Below are positions 25,759 to 35,197 of a stretch of 64,000 bases of DNA, in pieces (within the stretch, counting starts at the first letter, position 1; each line of letters starts with the position of its first letter). The stretch lies in the NCBI GenBank assembly GCA_023231005.1, contig JALNWG010000010.1:39683-103682 (forward strand). Direction: 5' to 3'. Made by a program: the position numbers and the translations under genes. The DNA is from Bacteroidales bacterium. Its GTDB lineage: Bacteria > Bacteroidota > Bacteroidia > Bacteroidales > FEN-979. The notes under the pieces are model-generated. The model worked only from the letters and a program-made list of their open reading frames with translations. It had not been told where the DNA came from and did not search any database.

Positions 25759-28700
25759 TTTTTCAGTTTGAACAGGTTTTGATAAATAATCGCTCGCACC
25801 GGCTTCGATACACTTTTCACGGTCTCCTTTCATCGCTTTGGCAGTCAATGCAATAATAGGGAGTTGCTGAAAACGCGGGTCTTTACGAATCTCTCGCATA
25901 GCAGTATAACCATCGATTTCGGGCATCATAATATCCATTAGAACAAGGTTGGTGTCGGGATTTGCCTGTAATTTTTCGATGCCTTCCCTGCCATTTTTAC
26001 CTACCAGAATATTTACCTTTTTTTCTTCCAGAATTTTTGATAAGACAAATACGTTCCGCATATCATCGTCACAGATAAGGATTTTTTTATTTTCGAAAAT
26101 AGAATCCGGCTGTGATGTCAGGGAGGAAATGATGTCCTCGCCATCAGTCGTTTGGTTTGTTATCTCCCGATCCGGGGAGGGGGAAACCGTTTCTTTCTCA
26201 GGGAAGGGCTCGGAATAAGAAAATTCATTTAGCTGAAGCGGGAGGTAAAGTGTAAAAGTAGAACCTTTATTTTCTTTACTTTCTAACTGGATTTCACCAC
26301 CGAGTTTGTGGGAAAAACTACGGGAGATTGTCAGTCCAAGCCCTGTACCACCAAATTTCCGGCTAATGGTACCATCGGCTTGTTGAAATGCTTCAAAGAT
26401 CATTTTTGCATTCTCATCCGAAATTCCGATTCCGGTATCGATCACTTGTATTCCGATACAGTTTTTATAATCCAGGCCGGGTTGTGTGAATTTGGTTTTT
26501 TCATCAGGACGGAAAATTCTCAGCGTAACGCCACCTTTGTTGGTAAATTTAATGGCGTTTGACATGAGGTTTTTAATAATCTGTTGTACCCGCTGGGTAT
26601 CGCTCATGATATAATCGGGTAATCCGTTTTCCAGTTTTGTTTTCAGGAATATACCTTTGTTTTTTGCAATCGGGGTGAATGTTCGTAAGGTATAATCCTG
26701 TAACTCTTCAAGGTTCATCTCCTCAATGTCGATTTCCATTTTACCGGCTTCTACCTTGGAGATATCAAGCACATCATTAATCAAATCAAGCAGATCTCTT
26801 CCAGATGAATTAATAACTGTGGCAAATTCAACCTCGTCCGGGGTTAGCGCCCCACTTTTATTTGTACTTAGCAACTCTGAGAGAACCAGAATGCTATTTA
26901 ACGGGGTACGAAGTTCATGCGACATATTGGCAAGAAATTCGGATTTGTAACGACTGGCAATTTCAAGCGCTTCCGCTTTTTGCTTAATCTCTTTCTGCGC
27001 CAATTCCAATGCCTCATTCTTTTTTCGGATATCATCCCGTTGAAGTTCCAGAACATTGGAACGTTCTTCAAGCTCTTCATTGATTACCCGTAACTCTTCC
27101 TGCTGATGTTGCAAGTTCTCTTCCGACAGTCGTAGGGCTTTGGTTTGTTCCTCAAGCTCCTGGTTGATCTGGCGCAACTCCTCTTTTTGCATGACCAGTT
27201 CTTTGGCCTGTTCCTGAGTCTTAACAAGCAGTTCCTGAACATGTTCCCTTGATTTTGCTGTGTTGATGGCAACGGAAATATTATCCAATGAAACTTCGAT
27301 AAAAGTTTGTTTCTGAAGATCAAATGGAGCGAATGACCCCAACTCAATGACTCCGATCATCGTCCCTTCAAATAAAATGGGGGAGATGATAAAATGTTGA
27401 GGGGGTACTTTTTCCGGACCAATGTCGACCAAAGGGGTTTGAAATTCATTCGCAAAGAAAGTAATGGTTTTTTCCTCTTTGGCAACCTGGCCTATCAGGC
27501 CTTCCCCAACGGAAAGTGTTTTTGTTATATTTTGATCGCCTCTGACAGCAAAAGTCGCAGTAAGTTGAAGCAAATTATTGTCATCGATTAAATATAAAAA
27601 ACCAAGCTGGGCATCCAGATAGCGTGCCAGAAAGCAGATGATTCCATTGGATAGTTCAGCCTTGCTCTTTTCTCCCCGTATTTTAAATCCCAATTCATTA
27701 ATCCCTGTTTTAAGCCAATCCTGGCCGGTAATTTCTATCGAAGCTTCTCGCAACTTCATGGTCATATCATAAAGAGCGATTCCAAGAGTATCTTTATCAC
27801 TGCGAGGAATTACATTGGTGGAATAATCTCCGCTGGCGATGGCTTTCGCCTGTTTGACAACAGTTTTAAAGCTTTCTACCATTTGGTTCATTGAGATGGC
27901 CATCACATCTTTTTGACTCCTTACGGTAACAGATTTACTATAATCGCCCAAGGCAACAGATTGGCTCACATCGGAAAAGGAACGGAGAGAATTAACGAGC
28001 CAGTTGAAAGAATCTCTCATTTCACCAACTTCATTGTTAGCAACGTGGACATCCCTGAGAATCAGTTCACCATGTGCTACCTGTTTGGCCCATTCGGAAA
28101 TTTTCTTAATAGGGAAGACAAAACGGCGGGTTACAAAAGTGGAAATAATTAGCACCATAATGGTGGTAATTAGTAATGAAATTTTTGCAAAGGATGACAT
28201 TTCCCGGGCAACAAGATGAGCTTCATCCTGATTGACTTCTTCAACCAATGCCCAATTAAGACCTAGGTCTTCCAGAATGTCAATGTTTCTGTATAGCCCC
28301 ATTACCATGATGTTTTGGGAGTTTTTATAGAAACTTACCTCCTCCGCAATGGTTTTTCCTTCAGGATCAAGAACAACATTATTGGCCTTTACTTCCTGCC
28401 AGATCTTAGTTTTATCATTTTCCTGGCTCTGGAATAAAATTTTTGGGCGATCCCCCAACTTACTGGCTGACCTCAATTTTAAATCAAGGCCAATTAGATA
28501 AACATGACCGGTAGTCCCGAATCCGATACCATACTCAACAATTCTATCAATTTTTTCCGGAGAAATTTTTAAAGAGATCACCCCCATTATTTCACCCTTG
28601 GAATTATAAACGGGTTTTCCAAGAAAAAGACAGAGTTCTTTACTTCCCAAGGGATATTCTACCAGATCGGTAATCATCGGTTTCCCGGTACTTAAAATTT

Positions 28701-29223
28701 TGCTGGTTGTTTTTCCCCAGCCTGTTCTCTCCAAAGAACCCGAAAAAAGATTCTTAAAAAGTTCTGAATTTCCATTTAATTCAAATAAAACTGTCCCTTT
28801 AAGATTAATGAAAAAAATATTTTTTATGCTTTCTGGTACAAATGTTTTTCCAAAATTAAGCCGTAGCTTTTCAGCCATTTCTTCCCATTTTGGACTTTCA
28901 GAATTGCTATTTGGAAGAGATTCACATACCTGTATGGTGTTGTTATCTGTGGTAATATGGTTCAGATAATCAGACATTTCCTGAAAATAGATATTCAGGT
29001 AATTTACCCTAAGTTGAGAAGTTGTAAACAAGGATTTTTTTGCCATGATATTGAGCCCCTGGTAGTAGGATAGAAAATTAATAAAACTCAATGTGGCCAA
29101 TGGAATCAGTGAAATTGCTAAAAACCAGAGCAATAATGATTTCCCGATGCCCATATTTTTTAAGGTATGGTAATCAAATTCTTTTACTGACCGTTTCAGG
29201 TCCGACCAGGTTTTTTTGGTCAT
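25723..29223 (-). CDS. Large hybrid sensor histidine kinase (Cache-HAMPs-GAF-HisKA-HATPase-REC)
   Basis: 1166 residues. Order: membrane helix (about 28-52), a periplasmic dCache-like sensor (about 60-330), membrane helix (about 350-370), two or three HAMP-type repeats (GELILRDVHVANNEVGEM, GDYSKSVTVRSQKDV and GDYSTNVIPRSDKDTLG), a GAF domain (about 515-655), a long coiled coil (about 660-755), HisKA with His769 (LANMSHELRTPLNS), HATPase ([23 protein letters not shown]), and a C-terminal receiver (ILICDDDMRNVFVLS, phospho-Asp in LVLMDIMMPE, SKPVQ). This is the form of a multi-input phosphorelay kinase. No HPt domain or DNA-binding output is attached, so the final target is elsewhere. Starts 15 bases after the other hybrid kinase stops and is probably cotranscribed with it. 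Its end overlaps phoU by 36 bases. Confidence 0.92.
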   Translation of the reverse strand: MTKKTWSDLKRSVKEFDYHTLKNMGIGKSLLLWFLAISLIPLATLSFINFLSYYQGLNIMAKKSLFTTSQLRVNYLNIYFQEMSDYLNHITTDNNTIQVCESLPNSNSESPKWEEMAEKLRLNFGKTFVPESIKNIFFINLKGTVLFELNGNSELFKNLFSGSLERTGWGKTTSKILSTGKPMITDLVEYPLGSKELCLFLGKPVYNSKGEIMGVISLKISPEKIDRIVEYGIGFGTTGHVYLIGLDLKLRSASKLGDRPKILFQSQENDKTKIWQEVKANNVVLDPEGKTIAEEVSFYKNSQNIMVMGLYRNIDILEDLGLNWALVEEVNQDEAHLVAREMSSFAKISLLITTIMVLIISTFVTRRFVFPIKKISEWAKQVAHGELILRDVHVANNEVGEMRDSFNWLVNSLRSFSDVSQSVALGDYSKSVTVRSQKDVMAISMNQMVESFKTVVKQAKAIASGDYSTNVIPRSDKDTLGIALYDMTMKLREASIEITGQDWLKTGINELGFKIRGEKSKAELSNGIICFLARYLDAQLGFLYLIDDNNLLQLTATFAVRGDQNITKTLSVGEGLIGQVAKEEKTITFFANEFQTPLVDIGPEKVPPQHFIISPILFEGTMIGVIELGSFAPFDLQKQTFIEVSLDNISVAINTAKSREHVQELLVKTQEQAKELVMQKEELRQINQELEEQTKALRLSEENLQHQQEELRVINEELEERSNVLELQRDDIRKKNEALELAQKEIKQKAEALEIASRYKSEFLANMSHELRTPLNSILVLSELLSTNKSGALTPDEVEFATVINSSGRDLLDLINDVLDISKVEAGKMEIDIEEMNLEELQDYTLRTFTPIAKNKGIFLKTKLENGLPDYIMSDTQRVQQIIKNLMSNAIKFTNKGGVTLRIFRPDEKTKFTQPGLDYKNCIGIQVIDTGIGISDENAKMIFEAFQQADGTISRKFGGTGLGLTISRSFSHKLGGEIQLESKENKGSTFTLYLPLQLNEFSYSEPFPEKETVSPSPDREITNQTTDGEDIISSLTSQPDSIFENKKILICDDDMRNVFVLSKILEEKKVNILVGKNGREGIEKLQANPDTNLVLMDIMMPEIDGYTAMREIRKDPRFQQLPIIALTAKAMKGDREKCIEAGASDYLSKPVQTEKLLNLLRIWLQK

Positions 29224-29238
29224 AGTCGATTTTAAATG

Positions 29239-31275
29239 TTATAGGTTACAATACTTTTCGATGGTCTGAAATACATCTTCAGGATGTAAAGGTTTGGAAA
29301 TATAGTCATCCATACCTGCGGTCAGACATTTTTCACGATCTCCTTTCATGGCATTGGCAGTGAGCGCGACAATAGGTGTTTTTGAGTTTTTTCCGGTTGT
29401 ATCTTTCCGGATCTCCCGTGTTGTTTCGAATCCATTCATTTCCGGCATCATAACGTCCATAAGAATAAGATCAAAGGGCGTTTCGTGTGCTTTTTGAAAT
29501 GCCTGAACCCCATTTACCGTGGGGGTGACCTCCCATCCTTTTTTGGCCAGTAGCTGAACCACAATCTTTTGGTTGATGAGCTGGTCCTCTGCTAATAGTA
29601 TTTTCAATTTTCGGGATGGGGTGTTTTTCAATAAACTTGTCATTTCATTTTGGCCAGAAGAGGAAGGAATGGGATCAGAACGAAAAATTCGTTGAAGAAT
29701 GATTCGCAATTCATTCTGCAAGACAGGTTTAAACAAGAAAAACCCAATTCCGGAAGTCTGCATCATTCGGACCGAATGAATTGACTTGTCTGCTGTAAGA
29801 AGAACAAATACAGGTGCATGGTTTACGGGGTAGAGTTGCCGGATCGATGGAATCAGTTTTTGTTCTTGGTGTGTTTGAAGGTGCTGGTCGACAAAAATAA
29901 CATCAAATTTTTTCCCATCCGGCAGTTGAATTCGCTGGAGGGCTTCTTCATCAGTATAAACAAGTTCAGCGGGGATTTTCCAGCAATTTAAGAAATCATG
30001 GACTAATTGACCGTGTTTCTTCTGGCCATCCACGATCAGAACCTCCATTGATTTAAAATTTTCTGGTAGCGACATTTGCCAGGTGGGCATCGGATCGGGA
30101 ACCAGTTTCAAGGGGATGGTAAAGAAAAAGGTACTTCCTTTTCCAAGCGTACTCTCTACACCGATCGCCCCGTCCATCATTTCGACAAGTCTTTTTGAAA
30201 TGGTCAACCCCAACCCGGTACCTCCATAATTCCGAAAAGTTGAAGAATCTGCTTGGGAATATGATTCAAACAGGTGTTCAATCTTATTGGCAGGGATTCC
30301 AATCCCGGTATCTTTAATACTGAATTCAAGTGTAATAGAATCGTTGTTTATCTTTTTTGCAGCCAGAGAGAGGGTGATTCCGCCTTCTTCCGTAAATTTT
30401 ATAGCATTACCCAAAAGGTTAATTAGCACCTGACGGATACGGGTAGGATCACCGATCACTTTATCGGGAATATCAGCTGGATGAAGACAAAGAAATTCAA
30501 GTTTTTTCTGGAATGTTTTTACCGATAGTATTCTGACTACCTTTTCAAGTAAGTCACGCAAACTCATTTCGATATTTTCAATTTCCAGTTTATCTGCTTC
30601 AATTTTCGAAATATCCAGAATCTCGTTGATGATCTCAAGCAGGGATTCGCTACTTTGTTTTATGTCGGTAAGGTGTTCAAAATATTGCTCGGGGATATCC
30701 TGATCCATTAGAATGAGATCAGTCATGCCGATAATACCGTTTAAAGGCGTACGGATTTCGTGACTCATGTTAGCCAGGAATGAACTTTTTGCAATGGTTG
30801 CTTCTTCTGCAATTCGTTTGGCTTGATCCAGCTCCTCGATCGTTTTTTGAAGTTGTTTCGTAGCTATTTGTAAATCATGTTTCTGTTTAAAAAAATCGAT
30901 ATAAGCCCGGATTTTATTCTGGAGAATTTTTCTGTCGAGTGGTTTATATAAATAGTCAACGGCCCCCGTTTCGTATCCTCTGAAAATTTGTTTCGGTTGG
31001 CGGTAAGTGGCCGTGATAAAGATGATGGGAATACTTTTCGTACGATCACTGCCCCTCATTAACTCCGCTGTTTCAAAACCGTCCATTCCGGGCATATTGA
31101 CATCAAGCAGCACAAGCGAAATGTCGTATTCCAACATAAGTGCAAGTGCTTCATTCCCTGAGATTGCTTTTATTATATTCAACTCCTCACTGTCAATGAT
31201 ACTTTCGAGGGATAGAAGGTTTTCTTTCCTGTCGTCAACTATTAAAATATTAAATTTTTCCTTTTGGTTATCCAT
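29239..31275 (-). CDS. Cytoplasmic hybrid histidine kinase with three receiver domains (REC-HisKA-HATPase-REC-REC)
   Basis: 678 residues from ATG 31275 ([19 protein letters not shown]). The upstream extension begins at a TTG inside a -7 element and is rejected. Domains: receiver 1 (about 9-125, [14 protein letters not shown]), coiled coil, HisKA with His172 ([14 protein letters not shown]), HATPase ([30 protein letters not shown]), a diverged receiver (about 410-530, [10 protein letters not shown] and VIFVDQHLQ, still with the Asp), and a canonical C-terminal receiver ([34 protein letters not shown]). There are no membrane helices, so it senses through the N-terminal receiver or partners. It lies first in the operon with the membrane hybrid kinase, suggesting that the two exchange phosphate. 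Confidence 0.92.
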   Translation of the reverse strand: MDNQKEKFNILIVDDRKENLLSLESIIDSEELNIIKAISGNEALALMLEYDISLVLLDVNMPGMDGFETAELMRGSDRTKSIPIIFITATYRQPKQIFRGYETGAVDYLYKPLDRKILQNKIRAYIDFFKQKHDLQIATKQLQKTIEELDQAKRIAEEATIAKSSFLANMSHEIRTPLNGIIGMTDLILMDQDIPEQYFEHLTDIKQSSESLLEIINEILDISKIEADKLEIENIEMSLRDLLEKVVRILSVKTFQKKLEFLCLHPADIPDKVIGDPTRIRQVLINLLGNAIKFTEEGGITLSLAAKKINNDSITLEFSIKDTGIGIPANKIEHLFESYSQADSSTFRNYGGTGLGLTISKRLVEMMDGAIGVESTLGKGSTFFFTIPLKLVPDPMPTWQMSLPENFKSMEVLIVDGQKKHGQLVHDFLNCWKIPAELVYTDEEALQRIQLPDGKKFDVIFVDQHLQTHQEQKLIPSIRQLYPVNHAPVFVLLTADKSIHSVRMMQTSGIGFFLFKPVLQNELRIILQRIFRSDPIPSSSGQNEMTSLLKNTPSRKLKILLAEDQLINQKIVVQLLAKKGWEVTPTVNGVQAFQKAHETPFDLILMDVMMPEMNGFETTREIRKDTTGKNSKTPIVALTANAMKGDREKCLTAGMDDYISKPLHPEDVFQTIEKYCNL

Positions 31276-31342
31276 CGAATGGTGTGTTAAAAATGGTAAT
31301 CTCTTGTTTGATTCTGATCTTAACCAATACTGTATTAAGCAC

Positions 31343-31350
31343 AAATGTAT
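31343..31350 (-). promoter_or_regulatory. -7 element of the hybrid-kinase operon
   Basis: Minus-strand TACATTTG matches TAnnTTTG, about 68 bases before ATG 31275. No matching -33 TTG. It overlaps the upstream in-frame TTG (31344), arguing against that start. Confidence 0.45.
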
Positions 31351-31387
31351 TATAAAAAATTTAATTTAATAAAGATTAAAAAACCAT

Positions 31388-31395
31388 TATTTTTG
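31388..31395 (+). promoter_or_regulatory. -7 element of the sugar permease gene
   Basis: TATTTTTG matches TAnnTTTG, 40 bases before ATG 31435. The -33 region is AT-rich without a clear TTG. Confidence 0.45.
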
Positions 31396-31434
31396 CTTCT
31401 GAATCTCATATTTTCAATTCACAAAAATCTGACT

Positions 31435-32796
31435 ATGACCGAACAAAAAGAATTGGCCCAGAAACACGGGTCGAAGGGGAGTTATGTTTTATCGATAACC
31501 ATCATTGGCGTATTTTTTTTCATTTTCGGATTTGTTACCTGGCTTAATGGTATTCTTATTCCATATTTGAAAATTGCTTGTGAACTATCAAATTTTCAGG
31601 CTCTTTTTGTTGCCTTTGCTTTTTATATTTCTTATACTATCATGGCCCTTCCCTCTTCCTGGGTGTTGAAAAAAACAGGATTTAAAAAGGGGATGATGGT
31701 TGGTTTATGGGTGATGGCTTTGGGTACGTTCCTTTTTGTGCCAGCCGCCCTTCTCCGGACTTATTCGTTGTTTCTTACGGGACTGTTTGTTTTGGGGACA
31801 GGACTGGCGATTTTGCAAACTGCTTCAAATCCCTACATCACCATTATCGGCCCTCGCGAAACTGCCGCCAGGAGGATCAGCATAATGGGAATTTGCAACA
31901 AACTGGCCGGTGCCATTGCTCCCCTGATTCTTGCTTATTTTATTCTGAACGACGGGGATGCCTTCCTGAAAAACCTGGGAACTCTTTCGCAGGAAGCACG
32001 GACTGTTGCGCTTGATGGCCTTGCCCGTCGTGTGATCAATCCATATCTGGTGATGACCGCTGTACTTTTTGTTTTGGGGATTTTTATACGAAAAGCCCCA
32101 CTGCCGGAAATTGAGGCTGAACAGGAATTGTCTGAAAACATTGAAAAAGCAAACCGAAAAAAATCCATCTTTGAATTTCCCCAATTAATACTGGGTGTAA
32201 TTACGTTGTTTTTTTATGTCGGAGTTGAAGTCATTGCAGGAGATACAATAATTCGGTATGGATTGGCGCTTGGAATTCCGTTGGAATCAGCCAAAAATTT
32301 CACTTCTCTTGTTCTGATTGCAATGGTATTGGGCTATATTATCGGAATCATTTTGATTCCCAGGGTTATTTCTCAAAAGACTGCATTGATTTGGTGTGGA
32401 ATTGCCGGTATTCTCTTTACCATTTTAATTGTATCAATTCCTGCGAATCTACATTTTAGCTTCCCGTTTATTGATCTTCTTACTATGAAACGGGTAGATT
32501 TAATCCTCCCTTACACCTGCCTTTTTGTTGGAATGCTTGGTCTTGCCAATGCCCTTGTATGGCCGGCCGTGTGGCCGCTGGCTATTCATGATCTCGGAAG
32601 ATTTCTTAAAACCGGATCCGCTTTGTTGATTATGGCTATAGCGGGCGGTGCAGTATTACCCCTGATCTGGGGATACCTCTCCGATATCTGGACTTCACAA
32701 CAAGCTTACTGGATTGCCATTCCTTGCTATCTTTGTATCCTCTTTTTTGCTGTCAGGGGTCATAAAATCACGAATTGGAAAAAAAATAATCTGTGA
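31435..32796 (+). CDS. Sugar:proton symporter of the FHS (fucose/glucose-galactose permease) family
   Basis: 453 residues from ATG 31435 (MTEQKELAQKHGSKG); an upstream frame would place 30 extra residues across the -7 element. A major-facilitator protein with twelve helices. FHS signatures include FGFVTWLNGILIPYLK (about 30-45), FYISYTIMALPSSWVLKK, LQTASNPYITIIGPRE (about 124-139) and FYVGVEVIAGDTIIRYG at the start of the second half. Members import fucose, glucose or galactose with protons; the exact sugar cannot be read. The following gene is a sugar-type nucleotidyltransferase, which may or may not be coexpressed. Confidence 0.88.
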   Translation: MTEQKELAQKHGSKGSYVLSITIIGVFFFIFGFVTWLNGILIPYLKIACELSNFQALFVAFAFYISYTIMALPSSWVLKKTGFKKGMMVGLWVMALGTFLFVPAALLRTYSLFLTGLFVLGTGLAILQTASNPYITIIGPRETAARRISIMGICNKLAGAIAPLILAYFILNDGDAFLKNLGTLSQEARTVALDGLARRVINPYLVMTAVLFVLGIFIRKAPLPEIEAEQELSENIEKANRKKSIFEFPQLILGVITLFFYVGVEVIAGDTIIRYGLALGIPLESAKNFTSLVLIAMVLGYIIGIILIPRVISQKTALIWCGIAGILFTILIVSIPANLHFSFPFIDLLTMKRVDLILPYTCLFVGMLGLANALVWPAVWPLAIHDLGRFLKTGSALLIMAIAGGAVLPLIWGYLSDIWTSQQAYWIAIPCYLCILFFAVRGHKITNWKKNNL

Positions 32797-32799
32797 AAC

Positions 32800-32846
32800 A
32801 TCCATAAGAACAACGATCATGCAAACCGTGAATATTAATTATGGAT
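32800..32846. repeat. 8-bp inverted repeat between permease and nucleotidyltransferase genes
   Basis: ATCCATAA (32800-32807) and TTATGGAT (32839-32846) are perfect inverted copies separated by 31 bases. Too short and too AT-rich for a terminator. It may be an operator or chance. Confidence 0.25.
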
Positions 32847-32882
32847 ATTCCGTCTGACCATTAAAATCAAAATTATTAACAG

Positions 32883-33791
32883 ATGAAACCTACTTTATTG
32901 ATTTTAGCTGCCGGTATTGGCAGTCGTTATGGAGGGCTCAAACAACTTGATCCGATTGGTCCCTCTGGTGAAACAATTATTGATTATTCTATATATGATG
33001 CCATCCGTGCCGGTTTTGGAAAGGTAATTTTTATCATCAAAGAAAATATCGAACAGGAATTCAAAGAAACCTTTATCCGAAAACTTCAGGATAAAATAGA
33101 AATTGATTATGTGTTCCAGGAAATATGGATGGTTCCTGAAGGAATTCAGATCCCCGACAACCGTGACAAACCCTGGGGTACCGGACATGCAGTGATGATG
33201 GCAGAGGGAAAGATCAATGAACCATTTGCCGTGATCAATGCCGATGATTTTTATGGGGAAGAAGCCTATCGTTCTATTGCTTCATATTATCAGAATTGGA
33301 CTCCGGAAAGAGAACCTGATTTTTGTATGGTTGGATATCAGTTGGCCAATACCTTATCCGAATTCGGCGCTGTTTCAAGGGGCATCTGCCAACCCGACAC
33401 CCATGCGAATCTTGTAAATGTTGTAGAACGATCATTTATTACTCGACAAAAACAGGGGATTGTTTTTAAGAACGAAACGGGAGATCTTGTTCCTATCAAA
33501 GATGAAACCTTGGTTTCCATGAATTTTTGGGGTTTTACCCCCTCCTTTTTCGAATATCTGAAAAAAGGATTTGCCCAATTTATCAAGGATAATAATCAGA
33601 ACCTGAAGTCGGAATTTTTTATTCCTACGGTCGTCAATGAGTTGATCCATGAGAAAAAAATGACTGTCAAAATACTGACTGGTGGTCATCAGTGGTTCGG
33701 GATGACCTACAAACAAGACCGCGAAATGGTTGTGAAAAAAATCCGTTCATTGATCAATCAAGGAATCTATCCTGAGAATTTATGGGCCTGA
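32883..33791 (+). CDS. NDP-sugar-pyrophosphorylase-like nucleotidyltransferase
   Basis: 302 residues. The Rossmann-like nucleotidyltransferase domain begins at residue 3 with the signature LILAAGIGSRYGGLKQL, in which the G-x-G-S-R loop holds the nucleotide phosphates. INADDFYGEEAY (about 119-130) supplies the metal-binding Asp pair. KPWGTGHAVMMAE resembles the sugar-1-phosphate transferases (GalU/RfbA type). There is no C-terminal left-handed helix for an acyltransferase. The likely product is an NDP-sugar from a sugar-1-phosphate, but the nucleotide and sugar are not determined. The gene follows a sugar permease by 86 bases, so both may handle the same sugar. Confidence 0.82.
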   Translation: MKPTLLILAAGIGSRYGGLKQLDPIGPSGETIIDYSIYDAIRAGFGKVIFIIKENIEQEFKETFIRKLQDKIEIDYVFQEIWMVPEGIQIPDNRDKPWGTGHAVMMAEGKINEPFAVINADDFYGEEAYRSIASYYQNWTPEREPDFCMVGYQLANTLSEFGAVSRGICQPDTHANLVNVVERSFITRQKQGIVFKNETGDLVPIKDETLVSMNFWGFTPSFFEYLKKGFAQFIKDNNQNLKSEFFIPTVVNELIHEKKMTVKILTGGHQWFGMTYKQDREMVVKKIRSLINQGIYPENLWA

Positions 33792-33847
33792 TCCAATTTT
33801 TCCCATCAAGGTTCGTTATTTTTATGATAAGAGATCAATTAAATCAA

Positions 33848-33855
33848 TATTTTTG
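33848..33855 (+). promoter_or_regulatory. -7 element of the outer-membrane barrel gene
   Basis: TATTTTTG matches TAnnTTTG and ends 21 bases before ATG 33877. It overlaps an in-frame start at 33853, which is therefore not used. No clear -33. Confidence 0.45.
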
Positions 33856-33876
33856 TCAAAGGTAAAATCCTTTTAT

Positions 33877-34572
33877 ATGAACCATATCAGACGAAATTTT
33901 ATACGATATTCTGTGATCTGTGCCCTCTTTTTGTTAATAATTCCAAATTTTAGTCAGGCTCAGGTGGTTAAAGAAGCAACTAAAAAGAGAATCAGCATTG
34001 GTTTTGGAATGTTTACTGATCTGTGGATGAACACTCCGGATGGAATGAAAACCCGAACCATTAACCAAGGGGTGAACGTTTTTGGGACGTATAATGTCCC
34101 TTTCGGGAAAAGCAATTTCGGATTTGCTCTTGGATTGGGGATCAGTGTGCATAATCTATACTGGAACTATTTGTATAATGGTAGTGACAATTCTTTCCAA
34201 TTCGAAAAAATTCCCGATTCAATTGGTCACAAACGTAGCAAAGTTACCTTGCCTTATCTGGAGATCCCATTGGAATTTCGTTTCAGGACGAAGTACAAAT
34301 TTGCTGTGGGGCTGGGTTTTAAAGTAGGATACATGATATATGCCCATTCTAAATGGGTGGGTGATGATTATCTATATGGCACCACAAGCACTCTTCGTAC
34401 TACGGTAAGTGGCATTAAGAATATTGAGAAATTTTCTTATGGACCAACCCTTAGGATTGGTTATAAGTGGTTTCATTTAAATGCTTATTATTCCTTGTCA
34501 AATGTTTTTACCAAATCCACTGGAATCGACATGTATCCGATATCCATAGGATTTTTGCTAATGCCCTTCTGA
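33877..34572 (+). CDS. Outer-membrane beta-barrel protein
   Basis: 231 residues from ATG 33877, which opens a signal peptide (MNHIRRNFIRYSVICALFLL, cleaved after FSQA). The mature part alternates strands rich in Gly and aromatics (RISIGFGMFTDLWMNTPDG, FGFALGLGISVHNLYW, KFAVGLGFKVGYMIYAH) and ends in a barrel strand, SIGFLLMPF, with the C-terminal Phe. This matches the Bacteroidota PorT-like/outer-membrane-barrel 2 group, whose members include T9SS components and many of unknown role. Its stop codon directly abuts that of the convergent PAP2-like gene, with no base between. Confidence 0.78.
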   Translation: MNHIRRNFIRYSVICALFLLIIPNFSQAQVVKEATKKRISIGFGMFTDLWMNTPDGMKTRTINQGVNVFGTYNVPFGKSNFGFALGLGISVHNLYWNYLYNGSDNSFQFEKIPDSIGHKRSKVTLPYLEIPLEFRFRTKYKFAVGLGFKVGYMIYAHSKWVGDDYLYGTTSTLRTTVSGIKNIEKFSYGPTLRIGYKWFHLNAYYSLSNVFTKSTGIDMYPISIGFLLMPF

Positions 34573-35184
34573 TTAGATAAGTAACATGATGGTGGTCATA
34601 ACCACCGAACCAGTAATAAAACCTGTGATCAGTTCCGATGGATGATGAGAATTCATTTTCATTCGTCCAAAACCGATCCATCCGGCGAAAAAGATTCCTA
34701 AAAGAATCTCCAGGTTAAGATTCAGTCCAAAGTTAAGGGAGAGTCCCAGAAAAAACCCCACAAAGCTTCCAATTCCTGTCATGTGAAGACTGATCTTGTA
34801 ATAATAGTTGATAACCAGCATGAGGATAGCTAAAAAAGTGGCACCCAGCATATAAAAACTGAAGATAGTGGAAAAATGAATTCCTCTCAGCAAATAATAA
34901 GTAATATAGAAAAAAACGGCGATTGTGAGCAGTGGATAGGTTCGTTCTTCTTTCCGTACCATAAACAATGAAGAAATAAATTGCAATCGGAATAAAATAA
35001 AAGTAAAAAAAAGCGGGAGTAAAACAGTTGTAAGAAAAACAATTCCCATCAGAAGTAATTTGTATTTCCATGGCATTAGCAATGGGAAAAGAGCATCAAT
35101 TTGGAACATTACCAGTAAAACATAACAAGGCATCATGATGGGGTGGAATAGATAAGATAACACCCGGGCAATTCTATCTTCCAT
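34573..35184 (-). CDS. PAP2-like membrane protein (diverged phosphatidic acid phosphatase family)
   Basis: 203 residues, five or six membrane helices. Two regions fall where PAP2 motifs are expected: KISLHMTGIGSFVG (about 128-141, in place of PSGHxx) and GRMKMNSHHPSELITGF (about 172-188, in place of SRxxxxxHxxxDV). The His of the last motif is present, while the Asp that follows it is Glu (HPSEL), and the usual upstream K-x6-RP motif is not clear. A lipid or polyprenyl phosphatase is possible; a non-catalytic relative is also possible. It is 13 bases downstream of rpoN on the same strand. Confidence 0.55.
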   Translation of the reverse strand: MEDRIARVLSYLFHPIMMPCYVLLVMFQIDALFPLLMPWKYKLLLMGIVFLTTVLLPLFFTFILFRLQFISSLFMVRKEERTYPLLTIAVFFYITYYLLRGIHFSTIFSFYMLGATFLAILMLVINYYYKISLHMTGIGSFVGFFLGLSLNFGLNLNLEILLGIFFAGWIGFGRMKMNSHHPSELITGFITGSVVMTTIMLLI

Positions 35185-35197
35185 TCTCCGGTAATGT

